Assembly (NCBI GenBank): GCA_011364975.1
Contig: RDOE01000002.1
Coordinates: 1-64,000, forward strand
DNA length: 64,000 nt
Reading direction: 5' to 3'
Origin: Promethearchaeota archaeon
Lineage (GTDB): Archaea; Asgardarchaeota; Lokiarchaeia; Sigyniarchaeales; SOKP01
Shown here: positions 43,692 to 53,096 of the stretch, in pieces
Position numbering within the stretch: position 1 is the stretch's first letter
How the letters are laid out: each line of letters starts with the position of its first letter
Made by a program: the position numbers and the translations under genes
The notes under the pieces: generated by a model
What the model saw: the letters and a program-made list of their open reading frames with translations, nothing else
Database searches by the model: none
Told to the model about the DNA's origin: nothing

Positions 43692-44651
43692 TTAGTGGGG
43701 CAATTTTACGCTTTTGGTTAATTCTCCTATTGTAGTTTCTAATTCAGAGTATACGTTATGGGGGTGAATCGACTCATAACTTTCAATTTTAAAAATTATT
43801 TTAAAATTGTCTTCTAAATTGGGAAAATTGCGTAAAATGAAATTTTTTGCCATTTCTCTTATAACATCCTCAGCAAATAGAGGCTTTAAATGAGCAGTTC
43901 TCACTAATTTTGCCTCTTCAGGTCGCTTTAAGACTGATTGCATTTTCCCACTCATTGATTCTTCGATTACATCAATTATATCTAAAACATCAATTTTATG
44001 GTGGTTTAAATCTTTGATTTGCACAATAATTGTTCCCAATGATCTCTGATTATGAGAACTAAAAGGTAAAATATTTAGCAATTTTTTGACGATCTCAGGT
44101 GACAAGTCGATATCTTTTCTATTTTTAATGATTTCCTCAGCATATTCCTGGCTCATTTCCTTTGCACAAGGGCATACAGTCATTCCTAAAGCGCTCGCTC
44201 CGATATAATAATTGAAATCAACACTCTGATCTTCTTTCTTTATTGCTTTAACAGATGAACTTATATCATATGCCTTTTGAATAGTTCGTTGTTGGTCATC
44301 CTTAGCTAACACAATTATCTTTCCTTCAAGATTTACATGCACTTTTTCTGTATAAGGATGTTTTTCAAGCAATTTCCTAGCTATTCTATCTCCAACCGCC
44401 TCAACTGAAGGTGTTGATTTAAAAATTACCTCATTAATTATCTCTTCAATTGTTTCTGAAGTTCTCGACATATGAATTCCTCTTTGTTGAGCAGGAAGGG
44501 AAATTAAAGCAGAAATTTTAGGATAAAAAGAATATTTTTTATTCTGTTGAACGATATCAACCTTTTTTTCAACACCTACAATACCCACTTTATCAATTGA
44601 TATATCAATAATGGACCCTGAATCTTGTAAATCTTTTTTAAATTGATGAAT
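43692..44651 (-). CDS. mptA: GTP cyclohydrolase IV-like MptA (FolE2 family)
   Basis: The fold and metal motifs of the FolE2/MptA family are seen: QQRGIHMSRTSETIEE, SALGMTVCPCAKEM (cysteine ligand) and SSHNQRSLGTI. It converts GTP to 7,8-dihydroneopterin 2',3'-cyclic phosphate, the first step to tetrahydromethanopterin. The track starts at an internal GTG (44588). The frame continues upstream with DLQDSGS...IDKVGIVGV, which matches the family N terminus (DVQ...VGV), up to an ATT at 44651 preceded by a stop and by GGTGG. AUU initiation, or a one-base deletion after ATG 44655, is likely. Confidence 0.92.
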   Translation of the reverse strand: MHQFKKDLQDSGSIIDISIDKVGIVGVEKKVDIVQQNKKYSFYPKISALISLPAQQRGIHMSRTSETIEEIINEVIFKSTPSVEAVGDRIARKLLEKHPYTEKVHVNLEGKIIVLAKDDQQRTIQKAYDISSSVKAIKKEDQSVDFNYYIGASALGMTVCPCAKEMSQEYAEEIIKNRKDIDLSPEIVKKLLNILPFSSHNQRSLGTIIVQIKDLNHHKIDVLDIIDVIEESMSGKMQSVLKRPEEAKLVRTAHLKPLFAEDVIREMAKNFILRNFPNLEDNFKIIFKIESYESIHPHNVYSELETTIGELTKSVKLPH

Positions 44652-44757
44652 TCATAACCACCGATTTTTTCTCTATTTATAAAGATATCTCAATTTTTAT
44701 AATATATATTCGATTATATTATTTTTTGAAATAATAGAAAAAGAATTGTAGTAACTC

Positions 44758-45930
44758 ATGTCTAATTTAATAATTAAGAGTGATTTTGGGTTTATAGGTG
44801 AGGATTTAGAGCTAAAAGCAGAGATATCCATCACCATCAACGAAAAAGGAAGGATTAAAGATATAGATTGTAAAGATATAGGGGATTCAAACAACATAAA
44901 GTATAATGAAAATTCCTCGTTAATCATTCCTGGATTAATTAACTCTCACATTCATATTGGTGATAGCTTTGCGAGAGAATTAGGATATAATAAACATTTA
45001 ATTGATGTTGTTGCGCCACCAAATGGATTAAAACATAAACTTTTGAATATAGTTGACAGAAATCTTATGATAAAAGGTATAAAAACAGCTATAGCTGAAA
45101 TGTTATCATATGGAATTACATTTTTCATTGATTATCGGGAAAATGGTTTGGATGGTATTAAGATACTTCAAGAAGCTCTTAAAGACACTTCCATTAGAAG
45201 GATGATACTAGGAAGACCGAATTATGATAAAGAGTTAGAAACGATATATAAGGAAGCCGATGGAGTAGGGTTTGCAAGTTATAATCATGTGTCAAATAAA
45301 ATCAGAGAGAAACTTAAACTAATAAAAAAGACAATTCCTGGAAAAATTATATCTTGTCATGATGGTGAATTAGAAAGAAATGAGGAATTATTCGATAAAT
45401 TAGTTAACGATAGGTTAATTAATGTTATAATCCATGGTACTCATTATAATGAGCAAGATTTAGAGGCAATAAAACAAAGAGCCATTTCATTGGTATTATG
45501 CCCTAGAAGTAATGGATATTTTGGATTGGGATTTCCTCCGATTTCCCAAATTATTAGGCTGCGTATTCCAATAAGCATAGGAACTGATAATGTGATGGTA
45601 AACAACCTTGATTTATTCGAAGAATTACGTTATTTATATCGGATATACAGGGTATTAGATAAGGATAAAAAAAATCCACTCTTACCATCCAGAGAACTAC
45701 TAAAAATGATTACTATTAATGCCGCGAGAAATTTCAAAATAGAGGAAGATCATGGTTCCATATCCAAAGGTAAGTTTGCAGATTTTTTTAAGGTAAATCT
45801 AGCTGCAACTAACTTTTACAGCATTTATACAAATACAGCGCATTTCTGTGACTTATTAGTTCAAAGATTAAAGTCAAATAACATTAGCAAAGTATATATT
45901 GGAGGTAAGACGGTTTATGAAAGAGATTGA
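44758..45930 (+). CDS. Amidohydrolase (aminohydrolase type), candidate pyrimidine deaminase
   Basis: A complete amidohydrolase metal site is visible: HIHIGDS (HxH), the HxxE motif CHDGELE typical of deaminases, IHGTHYNE and the catalytic aspartate in IGTDNVM. It resembles the cytosine/guanine deaminase and ATZ/TRZ group. The last 14 bases overlap the arfC-like gene, which is followed by cofG and cofH. Context therefore suggests deamination of a riboflavin/F420 pyrimidine precursor. No other deaminase is present here; the substrate is inferred from position only. Confidence 0.82.
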   Translation: MSNLIIKSDFGFIGEDLELKAEISITINEKGRIKDIDCKDIGDSNNIKYNENSSLIIPGLINSHIHIGDSFARELGYNKHLIDVVAPPNGLKHKLLNIVDRNLMIKGIKTAIAEMLSYGITFFIDYRENGLDGIKILQEALKDTSIRRMILGRPNYDKELETIYKEADGVGFASYNHVSNKIREKLKLIKKTIPGKIISCHDGELERNEELFDKLVNDRLINVIIHGTHYNEQDLEAIKQRAISLVLCPRSNGYFGLGFPPISQIIRLRIPISIGTDNVMVNNLDLFEELRYLYRIYRVLDKDKKNPLLPSRELLKMITINAARNFKIEEDHGSISKGKFADFFKVNLAATNFYSIYTNTAHFCDLLVQRLKSNNISKVYIGGKTVYERD

Positions 45931-46588
45931 ACGACCATATATAATTTTAAGTTGTGCAATGACTATAGATGGAAAAATAGCATCTAAAATAGGTGATACC
46001 GAGTTATCTGATGAGATAGATTGGAGAGAGGTACATAAGCTTAGAAGCAAAGTAGACGCAATCCTTGTGGGAAAAGGGACAATTATAAAAGACAATCCGA
46101 AACTTCATATTAAATTTGTAGATCATCAAGGATATTACAGACTGGTTGTTGATAGTAACCTTTCAATACCTATTGATGCACAAGTTATTAAGTATAAACC
46201 AGATCTCTATCCTACAATAATAATTACTACTGAAAATATAAAGTTGAATAAAGTTGCTCAATATGAAAAAGCGGGAGTTAAAATTATAAAATCAGGCAAA
46301 CAAGAAAGGGTAGATATTATTAAATTAATGCCTTTACTTTATCAAAAAGGAATTCATAAAATATTATTAGAAGGAGGCGGTAATCTAAATTGGAGTTTTA
46401 TTAAGGCGAAATTAGTAGATGAATTGCGAATAACTATAGCTCCTTGGATTATTGGTGGTGAAAATGCTGTAAGTATAGTTGAAGGAGATGGCTTTTTAAA
46501 GATGATTGAATGTCCTAGGTTTAGATTAATAGAAACAAAACAATGGAATAATTATATTACCTTATTTTATGAAAAGGATTATGAATGA
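45917..46588 (+). CDS. Diaminopyrimidine reductase of the RibD C-domain/ArfC type
   Basis: The RibD reductase-domain fold is recognised by YIILSCAMTIDGKIASK, HKLRSKVDAILVGKGTIIKDNP, RLVVDSNLSIP and ILLEGGGNLNWSFIK. Archaeal ArfC enzymes reduce 2,5-diamino-6-ribosylaminopyrimidinone 5'-phosphate with NAD(P)H on the way to riboflavin and F420. GGAGGTAAG lies 10 bp before ATG 45917, which is preferred to the TTG at 45899 used by the track. It overlaps the amidohydrolase upstream and cofG downstream. Confidence 0.9.
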   Translation: MKEIERPYIILSCAMTIDGKIASKIGDTELSDEIDWREVHKLRSKVDAILVGKGTIIKDNPKLHIKFVDHQGYYRLVVDSNLSIPIDAQVIKYKPDLYPTIIITTENIKLNKVAQYEKAGVKIIKSGKQERVDIIKLMPLLYQKGIHKILLEGGGNLNWSFIKAKLVDELRITIAPWIIGGENAVSIVEGDGFLKMIECPRFRLIETKQWNNYITLFYEKDYE

Positions 46589-47693
46589 AGAGAAGAATCA
46601 GATCGAGAAATTAAAGACTTTAAGTTTAAAGAAACTAAAAACTTTAGTAAAAGAGATTAAATCACAATTACCAGAAAAGGATCAGAATATTATTACCTAT
46701 TCTAAAAATTTTACTTTAGTTCTTTCAACGTATTGTTCAAATAGATGTAGTTATTGTTATTTTAATCATAGAATTCAGAAAGAACAAGAAGATGATAATG
46801 TAACTCTATTAGAAAAAGAAAAAGTAGTATCTACTTTATTGATCGCAAAACAATATGATTGTAAAGAAGCTCTTTTAATGTCAGGAGAGTGTTCTGATCA
46901 TTTTAAAGAAGTAAGAGAGGAATTATTAAAAAGTAATTATCAAAGTTTTATTGAATATGTAAGTAGTTTATGTGAAAGGTTATTACAACAAAATTTCTTA
47001 CCCCATACAAATATAGGTACTCTTAATTATCAAGATTTAAAGGAGTTGAAAAAATACAATGCAAGTATGGGATTGATGTTAGAAAGTACAAATAATAAAT
47101 TATGTAAACCAGGAGGAGTACATCAATATTCACCTGATAAAGCACCTGAAAGAAGGATAAAACATATTGAAGATGCAGGTGAACTGAAAATACCATTTAC
47201 TACTGGATTATTACTTGGAATTGGAGAAACAATTGAAGATAGAATTAATGATTTATTTCTCATTAAGCAACTCAATGAAAGATATGGCCATATCCAAGAA
47301 ATTATTATTCAGAATTTTATTCCACATCAAGGGATTTCATATGAACCAAAGCATTTAATCACAATAAAAGAAACTTTAAGAACCGCTGCTTTAGCAAAAA
47401 TCATATGTGGAAATGATATTTCTATTCAAGTACCTCCAAATTTAATCAGAGAATATGAAAGCTTTGCTATTGATCTTGGGATAGATGATTTTGGTGGTAT
47501 ATCTCCATTTACTAAGGATTATATAAATCCCAAACATCCATGGCCTCAAATTACATACTTAAAGGAAATATGTGAATCCAAAGGGGTAATTTTTAAAGAA
47601 AGATATCCTATTTATGACAAATTTATAGAAAAATCTGAATTTTGTCCAGAAAATATTAAAAATACAATAAATAATATTAAGCAAAATGAATAG
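46569..47693 (+). CDS. cofG: F420 chromophore (FO) synthase subunit CofG, radical SAM
   Basis: A radical SAM enzyme with the cluster motif STYCSNRCSYCYF and the CofG-type segments ALLMSGECSDHF, LMLESTN, KAPERRIKHIEDAGELKIPFT and GLLLGIGE. With CofH it joins tyrosine and 5-amino-6-ribitylaminouracil to make FO. It begins inside the end of the arfC-like gene (20-bp overlap from the first ATG; ATG 46581 is an alternative) and overlaps cofH by 8 bp, showing a tight operon. Confidence 0.94.
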   Translation: MKRIMNEEKNQIEKLKTLSLKKLKTLVKEIKSQLPEKDQNIITYSKNFTLVLSTYCSNRCSYCYFNHRIQKEQEDDNVTLLEKEKVVSTLLIAKQYDCKEALLMSGECSDHFKEVREELLKSNYQSFIEYVSSLCERLLQQNFLPHTNIGTLNYQDLKELKKYNASMGLMLESTNNKLCKPGGVHQYSPDKAPERRIKHIEDAGELKIPFTTGLLLGIGETIEDRINDLFLIKQLNERYGHIQEIIIQNFIPHQGISYEPKHLITIKETLRTAALAKIICGNDISIQVPPNLIREYESFAIDLGIDDFGGISPFTKDYINPKHPWPQITYLKEICESKGVIFKERYPIYDKFIEKSEFCPENIKNTINNIKQNE

Positions 47694-48810
47694 CAGAGAA
47701 ATTATAATTGATCCTAAAATTAGGTCTATTTTAAAGAAAGCGGAAGATTCAGAGGAAATTTCTCCTCAAGAGGGTTTAGTTTTGTTAAAAGTTACGGGGA
47801 AGGAGTTTTTCGCTTTACAACAGACCGCAGATCGTTTATGTTTTGAAAAAAAAGAAAATGTTGTTACTTTTGTGATCAACCGGAATATAAATTTTACTAA
47901 TATATGTTATCAAGGTTGTAAATTTTGTTCATTTAGCGTTCATAATAAGCATGAAGATGGGTACCTTTTAACAATTGAACAAGTAAGAAACAAAACAGAA
48001 CAAGCTAAAGATGTTGGTTGTACTGAGGTATGTATTCAAGGAGGAATTAATCCAAATTTAGATATTGATTATTACTTAAATATTCTTAAAACGGTTAAAC
48101 AAGTTGATTCTAAGATCCATACGCACGCTTTTTCACCTCAGGAAGTATATTCCATGTCAAATTTATATCAAACTTCAATAGAAGAGACATTAAAAGAATT
48201 AAAAAGTGCAGGGTTGGATTCTATGCCGGGAACTGCTGCTGAGATATTAGTAGATAAAATTAGACACATAATCTGTCCAAATAAAATTACAAGCTCACAA
48301 TGGATTGAAATCATTAAACAAGCTCATATCTTAGGGATTCCCACAACTTCTACAATTATGTATGGTCATATTGAAGAACTAAAAGATCGTATTAGTCATC
48401 TTGAAATTATAAGAGAGCTACAAAGAGAAACAGGTGGGTTTACAGAATTTGTGCCACTTCCATTTGTAAGAGAAAACCCCGCATTATCAAAATTACCTGA
48501 ATTTCCTTTAAGGCCCAGTTATGGAATGGCGGACCTAAAATTATTTTGTGTAGCACGCTTATTTTTTAATAATTATATTGATAATATTCAGTGTTCATGG
48601 GTTAAATTAGGTCCAAAATTTGCCCAAGTTTCTCTTAATTATGGAGTAAATGATTTTTCTGGAACTCTAATGGAAGAGAATATTTCTAAAAGCGCAGGAG
48701 CAGAATTTGGAGAATATTTAAAACCTCAAGAAATAATAAATATCATTAAAGATGCCGCAAAAAAACCAGCGCAGAGGGATACTCTTTATAAAATTTTAAA
48801 ATATTTTTAA
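47686..48810 (+). CDS. cofH: F420 chromophore (FO) synthase subunit CofH, radical SAM
   Basis: Radical SAM motif ICYQGCKFCSFSV, then VCIQGGINPNLDIDYY, HAFSPQEVYSM and the C-terminal WVKLGPKFAQVSLNYGVNDFSGT, all typical of CofH/MqnC-like enzymes. Paired with CofG immediately upstream, the F420 role is preferred over the menaquinone (MqnC/MqnE) role. It generates the tyrosine-derived radical adduct with the ribitylaminouracil. Its start overlaps the end of cofG by 8 bp. Confidence 0.93.
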   Translation: MNSREIIIDPKIRSILKKAEDSEEISPQEGLVLLKVTGKEFFALQQTADRLCFEKKENVVTFVINRNINFTNICYQGCKFCSFSVHNKHEDGYLLTIEQVRNKTEQAKDVGCTEVCIQGGINPNLDIDYYLNILKTVKQVDSKIHTHAFSPQEVYSMSNLYQTSIEETLKELKSAGLDSMPGTAAEILVDKIRHIICPNKITSSQWIEIIKQAHILGIPTTSTIMYGHIEELKDRISHLEIIRELQRETGGFTEFVPLPFVRENPALSKLPEFPLRPSYGMADLKLFCVARLFFNNYIDNIQCSWVKLGPKFAQVSLNYGVNDFSGTLMEENISKSAGAEFGEYLKPQEIINIIKDAAKKPAQRDTLYKILKYF

Positions 48811-48845
48811 AACTTAAAAGATAAATAAACAATTAATTTTTTAAT

Positions 48846-50699
48846 TTAATCTTGTAGGAAATTTAAAATATATCGTTGAGCAATAAGATCTGAGCTGATT
48901 TTTCCAAGAACTTTTCCTTCTAATACTATAGGCATGGCAGAAATTTGGTATTGTTCAAACTCTCTAACAATATCTAGTATAGAAAGATTTGGAGATGCTG
49001 AAATAACATCTTTTGTCATAATTTCATTTACACTTGCATCACAAACACCTTCAGCAGATGCTTTAGTGATATCCCAGTCCGTTACTACGCCTACAAGTTT
49101 TTCATTTGATATTACTGCTATAATTCCGCTATTATTATCAATCATGGACTTAGCGGCTTCCTGGATTGTAGAATCGACTTCAATTATGGGAATAGAGATC
49201 ATAATATCTTTAGCAGTCAATTCATTCTCTTTAACTTTTAATCGTTGCAAACTTATCTGCTCAGCAGCCTGAGAAGGTAAGGTATCAGGCGATTTTGTTA
49301 AAATATCAACTAATTCAATCATATTATGATGAATTACATTTTTTCGATATTCTTCTCCTGCTCTTAAACGTTTTTGAGAAAGTTGAACAAATTCATCGGA
49401 ATGATCTTTAAGCCATTTATTTACCGCATCTTTTTTACCTAACAATTTTTCAGGAATTTGAATATGTTCTGGAGTTTTTACAATATGTTCTTGAGCAGCA
49501 AAAATTACTCCGCCTGAATTTACTAAATAATCATTTGCTATCATAACACCCTTCTCACGATATACTATTTGTTCCATGCGTGTTCTTGCTGCTTTTCTAT
49601 TTGGATCTGGGGAGTAAGTATTTGCGCCCTCAATGATTATATTCCATTTTCCCATGTGATCAACAATCATTGATGCATTATCGGAAGGTCTAACTCCAAG
49701 ATAATTAAATATTGGGGCTGCAGGGATAAAGCAAAAAGCATCTTCACGTAATAGATCATTCGAATTAGTTGAAAATTTAACGGGATGTTTATATCCCTGT
49801 GATAGCATTTTTTGTTTAAAATAGATGTTTGTAACAAGGCCTTTTTCATGCCATAAATCAAATAGATCTTCTATTGGGAGCCCAAATTCATTATATAGAT
49901 ATCCCTCTAAATCACTTATCCCTATCACTTTCACTTCTGGAATCGAACTTCTTAATATTCTTGCTACGTGAGCACCAACAGCTCCAAATCCTTGAATTAG
50001 TATTGTAAGATCTTTACTTTCAGGTATTTCTATATTTTCAAATTGAGATAAAACTCTCATTCTTGGAAGAATTTCTAAAAGTGTCTGAAGTGCGGTCACA
50101 ACACCTCCCGCAGCAGCACCTAACTCGTCTATTCTATTTCCACCCATATCTGCAGTCTTAGAAACAGCACTATCAAGCCCATTTTCAATCGCAATTAATT
50201 TCATATCCGCATCATTAGTACCTACATCAGGACCGGGGACATAAATCTCTTTATATCTTCTAATTAATCGTGCAAATCCTCGTACAATTTCTTCATGAAT
50301 TTCTAGGGGTAAATCCCTTTCAGCTACAATTCCAGATTTGCCTCCCCCATAAGGAAGGTTCGCCGCAGCATTTTTTAAAGTCATACCGCGAGCTAAATTA
50401 TGGATATCAGATGGAGTAATGTTAGGTAACATTCTTATTCCTCCCATAGAGGGCTTTCCCATTGAAAGATTATCTACGACTACAAAACCTCCGATCTCCA
50501 ATTTTGAGGTCTCATCCCATATGCATGCGACTAACTGTGGCCCCAGAGAGTCTCTAATAATTCCTAATCTTGATAATAATTGCTCATCAATATTACTAAA
50601 CTCTAAGTAGCATTTTCCGTCCTCTTTTTTAAGACGATTTTTTAATGTAATTTCTGGAAGTCGTTCTTTAAGAAATCTATCCATTGCTTTTGGTATCAT
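48846..50699 (-). CDS. Glutamate (Glu/Leu/Phe/Val) dehydrogenase fused to tandem CBS domains
   Basis: Residues 1-450 are an amino-acid dehydrogenase: the substrate-lysine motif LPYGGGKSGI, PDVGTNDADM, the dinucleotide loop IQGFGAVGAHVARIL and IIEGANTYSPDP. Residues 495-617 form two CBS motifs (AKDIMISIPIIEVDSTIQE, VNEIMTKDVISASPNLSI), which in other proteins bind adenosine nucleotides. Ordinary GDHs have about 420 residues and no CBS part, so this fusion suggests energy-charge control of nitrogen/carbon flux. Exact substrate preference is not readable. Confidence 0.92.
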   Translation of the reverse strand: MIPKAMDRFLKERLPEITLKNRLKKEDGKCYLEFSNIDEQLLSRLGIIRDSLGPQLVACIWDETSKLEIGGFVVVDNLSMGKPSMGGIRMLPNITPSDIHNLARGMTLKNAAANLPYGGGKSGIVAERDLPLEIHEEIVRGFARLIRRYKEIYVPGPDVGTNDADMKLIAIENGLDSAVSKTADMGGNRIDELGAAAGGVVTALQTLLEILPRMRVLSQFENIEIPESKDLTILIQGFGAVGAHVARILRSSIPEVKVIGISDLEGYLYNEFGLPIEDLFDLWHEKGLVTNIYFKQKMLSQGYKHPVKFSTNSNDLLREDAFCFIPAAPIFNYLGVRPSDNASMIVDHMGKWNIIIEGANTYSPDPNRKAARTRMEQIVYREKGVMIANDYLVNSGGVIFAAQEHIVKTPEHIQIPEKLLGKKDAVNKWLKDHSDEFVQLSQKRLRAGEEYRKNVIHHNMIELVDILTKSPDTLPSQAAEQISLQRLKVKENELTAKDIMISIPIIEVDSTIQEAAKSMIDNNSGIIAVISNEKLVGVVTDWDITKASAEGVCDASVNEIMTKDVISASPNLSILDIVREFEQYQISAMPIVLEGKVLGKISSDLIAQRYILNFLQD

Positions 50700-50838
50700 A
50701 ATTATTCAATAAAATCTGAATTTCATTTTTTAAATCTAATTATATTTTCATATATGAATCTCTTAAATTTAAAATTGTTCTCTATTAAAAAATGTCAAGT
50801 TAAATTAGAAATGTTAAATGTTAAATAATAGAGAGTAG

Positions 50839-52686
50839 ATGATGAAGGGATCAAAAAAATTATTACTAATAGGTATTGATCAAGCTATTCCTTGTTTGCT
50901 TAATAAGTTCCTTGATACTAATATCTTACCTAATATAGCTAAACTCCGGGAAAATGGAGTAATGACTGAAGCGTTTTCTTGTCCTCCGTGTGATACACCA
51001 ACTAATTGGACTACAATCGCAACAGGAGCTACAACTGCTATTCATGGAGCAACCAGTTTTTATATGCATAATTCCGGAGATTCTTTTGAAGAAGGATTAA
51101 AATTTCGATCTAGAACGCAATTATCTCGATATTGTAAAGCGGAATATATATGGAACGTTGTGGATAAGAGTTCATTAATTCCATTTGTATTTAATTACCC
51201 TTCAGGATGGCCAAATAATTTTAAAAAAGGAGTTATGAGTTTATTCACTTGGGAGATACCTGAATCATATCCTATATTGATGTCTACATCAAAAACATAT
51301 AAATTTGATATAGAAGATAACAAAAAGTCAATCCAACTAAATATCAGTATTAAAAATAAGAATTTTAAATGCAATTACAATAAAGAGGTATTCTTGATCA
51401 ATTTAAAGGGGAATAAATTTGATGCTTTGAAACTATTAATAAGTGAGAAGTTAGGATGGCAAACTATTAGGGAAAAAGAATGGAGCAATTGGATAGAAGC
51501 AATCATAAATACAAACATTGGTCAATTACCTTGCTTATTTAAAATAAAGTTACAAGAGATAGATTATGAGGAAAAATATGTTAAAATTAAACGCTCTACT
51601 GTATATAATATTAAAGGTTGGGCATATCCTGAGACTTTTGGTGATAAATTAATCAAAAATGTTTTTGAATATGATTTACCCGAAAAACATGATGTTGAGT
51701 TTATGATGTATGAGGGGATAAAAAAGTACTTAATATCTGCAAGGGAAGAAAGTTTAACTTTGGCTAAAACTATAAATTTTGCTAAAACGGACTTTAACTG
51801 GGATGTATGCTTTTTTCATTATCATCCTTTAGACACTATTAATCATAATTCTCTCGCATTTTTATTTAATAAATCACCATTTTATGAGGAGGATAAAGCC
51901 AAGAAAACACTCAAGAATGTTGAAACTGCTTATAAAATCGTTGATGAGCTTATTGGTAATTTATTCAAAACTTGTGTTGATCAAAATACTATTGTTTGTT
52001 TTGTTTCAGACCATGGGGCAATCCCTATATGGAAAATAGTAAATCTTCCTCATTTTTTTATAAAATCTGGGTTACTTAAATATAAATGGAGTTCTAAAGA
52101 AAATTGCTATATTATAGATTGGAAAAAAACAAAAGTATTCCCTTATATAGAGCCACCCTTTATTTGGATTAATTTAGAAGGACGAGATCCAAAGGGAATA
52201 GTAAAACATTCTGAATATGACGATTTAAAAGATGAAGTTATCAAGATACTTTATGATATAAGAGATCCTTACACTAACGAAAAATTGATTGATTTGGCAA
52301 TAAAGAAGGAAGATGCTGATTATCTTGGTCTAAATGGTGAAAGAATTGGTGATATAATATATTTTTTAAAACCCCCCTATAGTTTATTCGATGGGAATCT
52401 AGAGATGCTTAATGCCTCTCGCCTTTCAAAAAACCTTTTTAATAAACCAGAGGTTTATAATTCCCAATCATTTTTTGGAGCACATGCTTATTTCCTTCCG
52501 AAAACTAAATTTGGAGAATATTCAATCAGCGTCCCATTGATTTTATCTGGACCAGGAATTAAAAAAGGGGAGATGTTGAAAAAACCAGTAAATCTTGTCA
52601 ATTTGGCACCCACATTTTCTCATTTACTGCAAATTCCGAAACCTAAAGATTCTCAAGCTAGGGTCCTTTATGAAATAATGGAATAA
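50839..52686 (+). CDS. Alkaline-phosphatase-fold phosphodiesterase / nucleotide pyrophosphatase-like
   Basis: The N terminus GIDQAIPCLLNKFLDTNILPNI and the nucleophile region CDTPTNWTTIATGATTAIHG match type I phosphodiesterase/pyrophosphatase enzymes, with a metal aspartate near the start. FVSDHGAIP supplies the conserved second metal site. A middle insertion of about 150 residues is unlike the standard fold. No signal peptide is seen, so it is cytoplasmic. The substrate may be a nucleotide, a phospholipid head group or a phosphonate. Confidence 0.85.
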   Translation: MMKGSKKLLLIGIDQAIPCLLNKFLDTNILPNIAKLRENGVMTEAFSCPPCDTPTNWTTIATGATTAIHGATSFYMHNSGDSFEEGLKFRSRTQLSRYCKAEYIWNVVDKSSLIPFVFNYPSGWPNNFKKGVMSLFTWEIPESYPILMSTSKTYKFDIEDNKKSIQLNISIKNKNFKCNYNKEVFLINLKGNKFDALKLLISEKLGWQTIREKEWSNWIEAIINTNIGQLPCLFKIKLQEIDYEEKYVKIKRSTVYNIKGWAYPETFGDKLIKNVFEYDLPEKHDVEFMMYEGIKKYLISAREESLTLAKTINFAKTDFNWDVCFFHYHPLDTINHNSLAFLFNKSPFYEEDKAKKTLKNVETAYKIVDELIGNLFKTCVDQNTIVCFVSDHGAIPIWKIVNLPHFFIKSGLLKYKWSSKENCYIIDWKKTKVFPYIEPPFIWINLEGRDPKGIVKHSEYDDLKDEVIKILYDIRDPYTNEKLIDLAIKKEDADYLGLNGERIGDIIYFLKPPYSLFDGNLEMLNASRLSKNLFNKPEVYNSQSFFGAHAYFLPKTKFGEYSISVPLILSGPGIKKGEMLKKPVNLVNLAPTFSHLLQIPKPKDSQARVLYEIME

Positions 52687-52787
52687 TAATAACGAGAAAC
52701 TTGGTTTTTTGAATTCTAAATATTATTATAATTTAAGTAAAGTGTATAATTTAATAATATTAAATCAATTTTGGAGATCTTATAAAA

Positions 52788-53078
52788 ATGGTTACTTTAA
52801 TAGCAACTCTCAAAATAAAAGAAGGCAAAATGCCTGAAGCCATTCAAGTACTTAAAGAGATGGCAGCAAACATAAAATCATCTGAACCTGGGACTTTGGA
52901 ATATATCCCTCATACGGTAAAAGGAGAAGGATTAGAAAATACAATAATTTTCTATGAAAAATATGAAACTGAAGAAGCAATGAAATTCCATAGTAAAAAT
53001 TTAGTTAAAACAGCAATTAGGTTGGCTCCACTTTTAGATCCAGGAAGGGATATAAAAGTCTGTAAAGAGATTATTTAA
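52788..53078 (+). CDS. ABM-domain (antibiotic biosynthesis monooxygenase-like) protein
   Basis: 96 residues of the dimeric alpha/beta-barrel type: VTLIATLKIKEGKMPEAIQVLKEM, then EPGTLEYIPHTV and IIFYEKYETEEAMKFHSKN, a standard YgiN/ABM pattern. The function in archaea is unknown; homologs act as quinol monooxygenases or heme-related enzymes. The start follows a promoter-like AT stretch; no close ribosome binding site. Confidence 0.88.
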   Translation: MVTLIATLKIKEGKMPEAIQVLKEMAANIKSSEPGTLEYIPHTVKGEGLENTIIFYEKYETEEAMKFHSKNLVKTAIRLAPLLDPGRDIKVCKEII

Positions 53079-53096
53079 GTTTAGTTAATCTAAATT

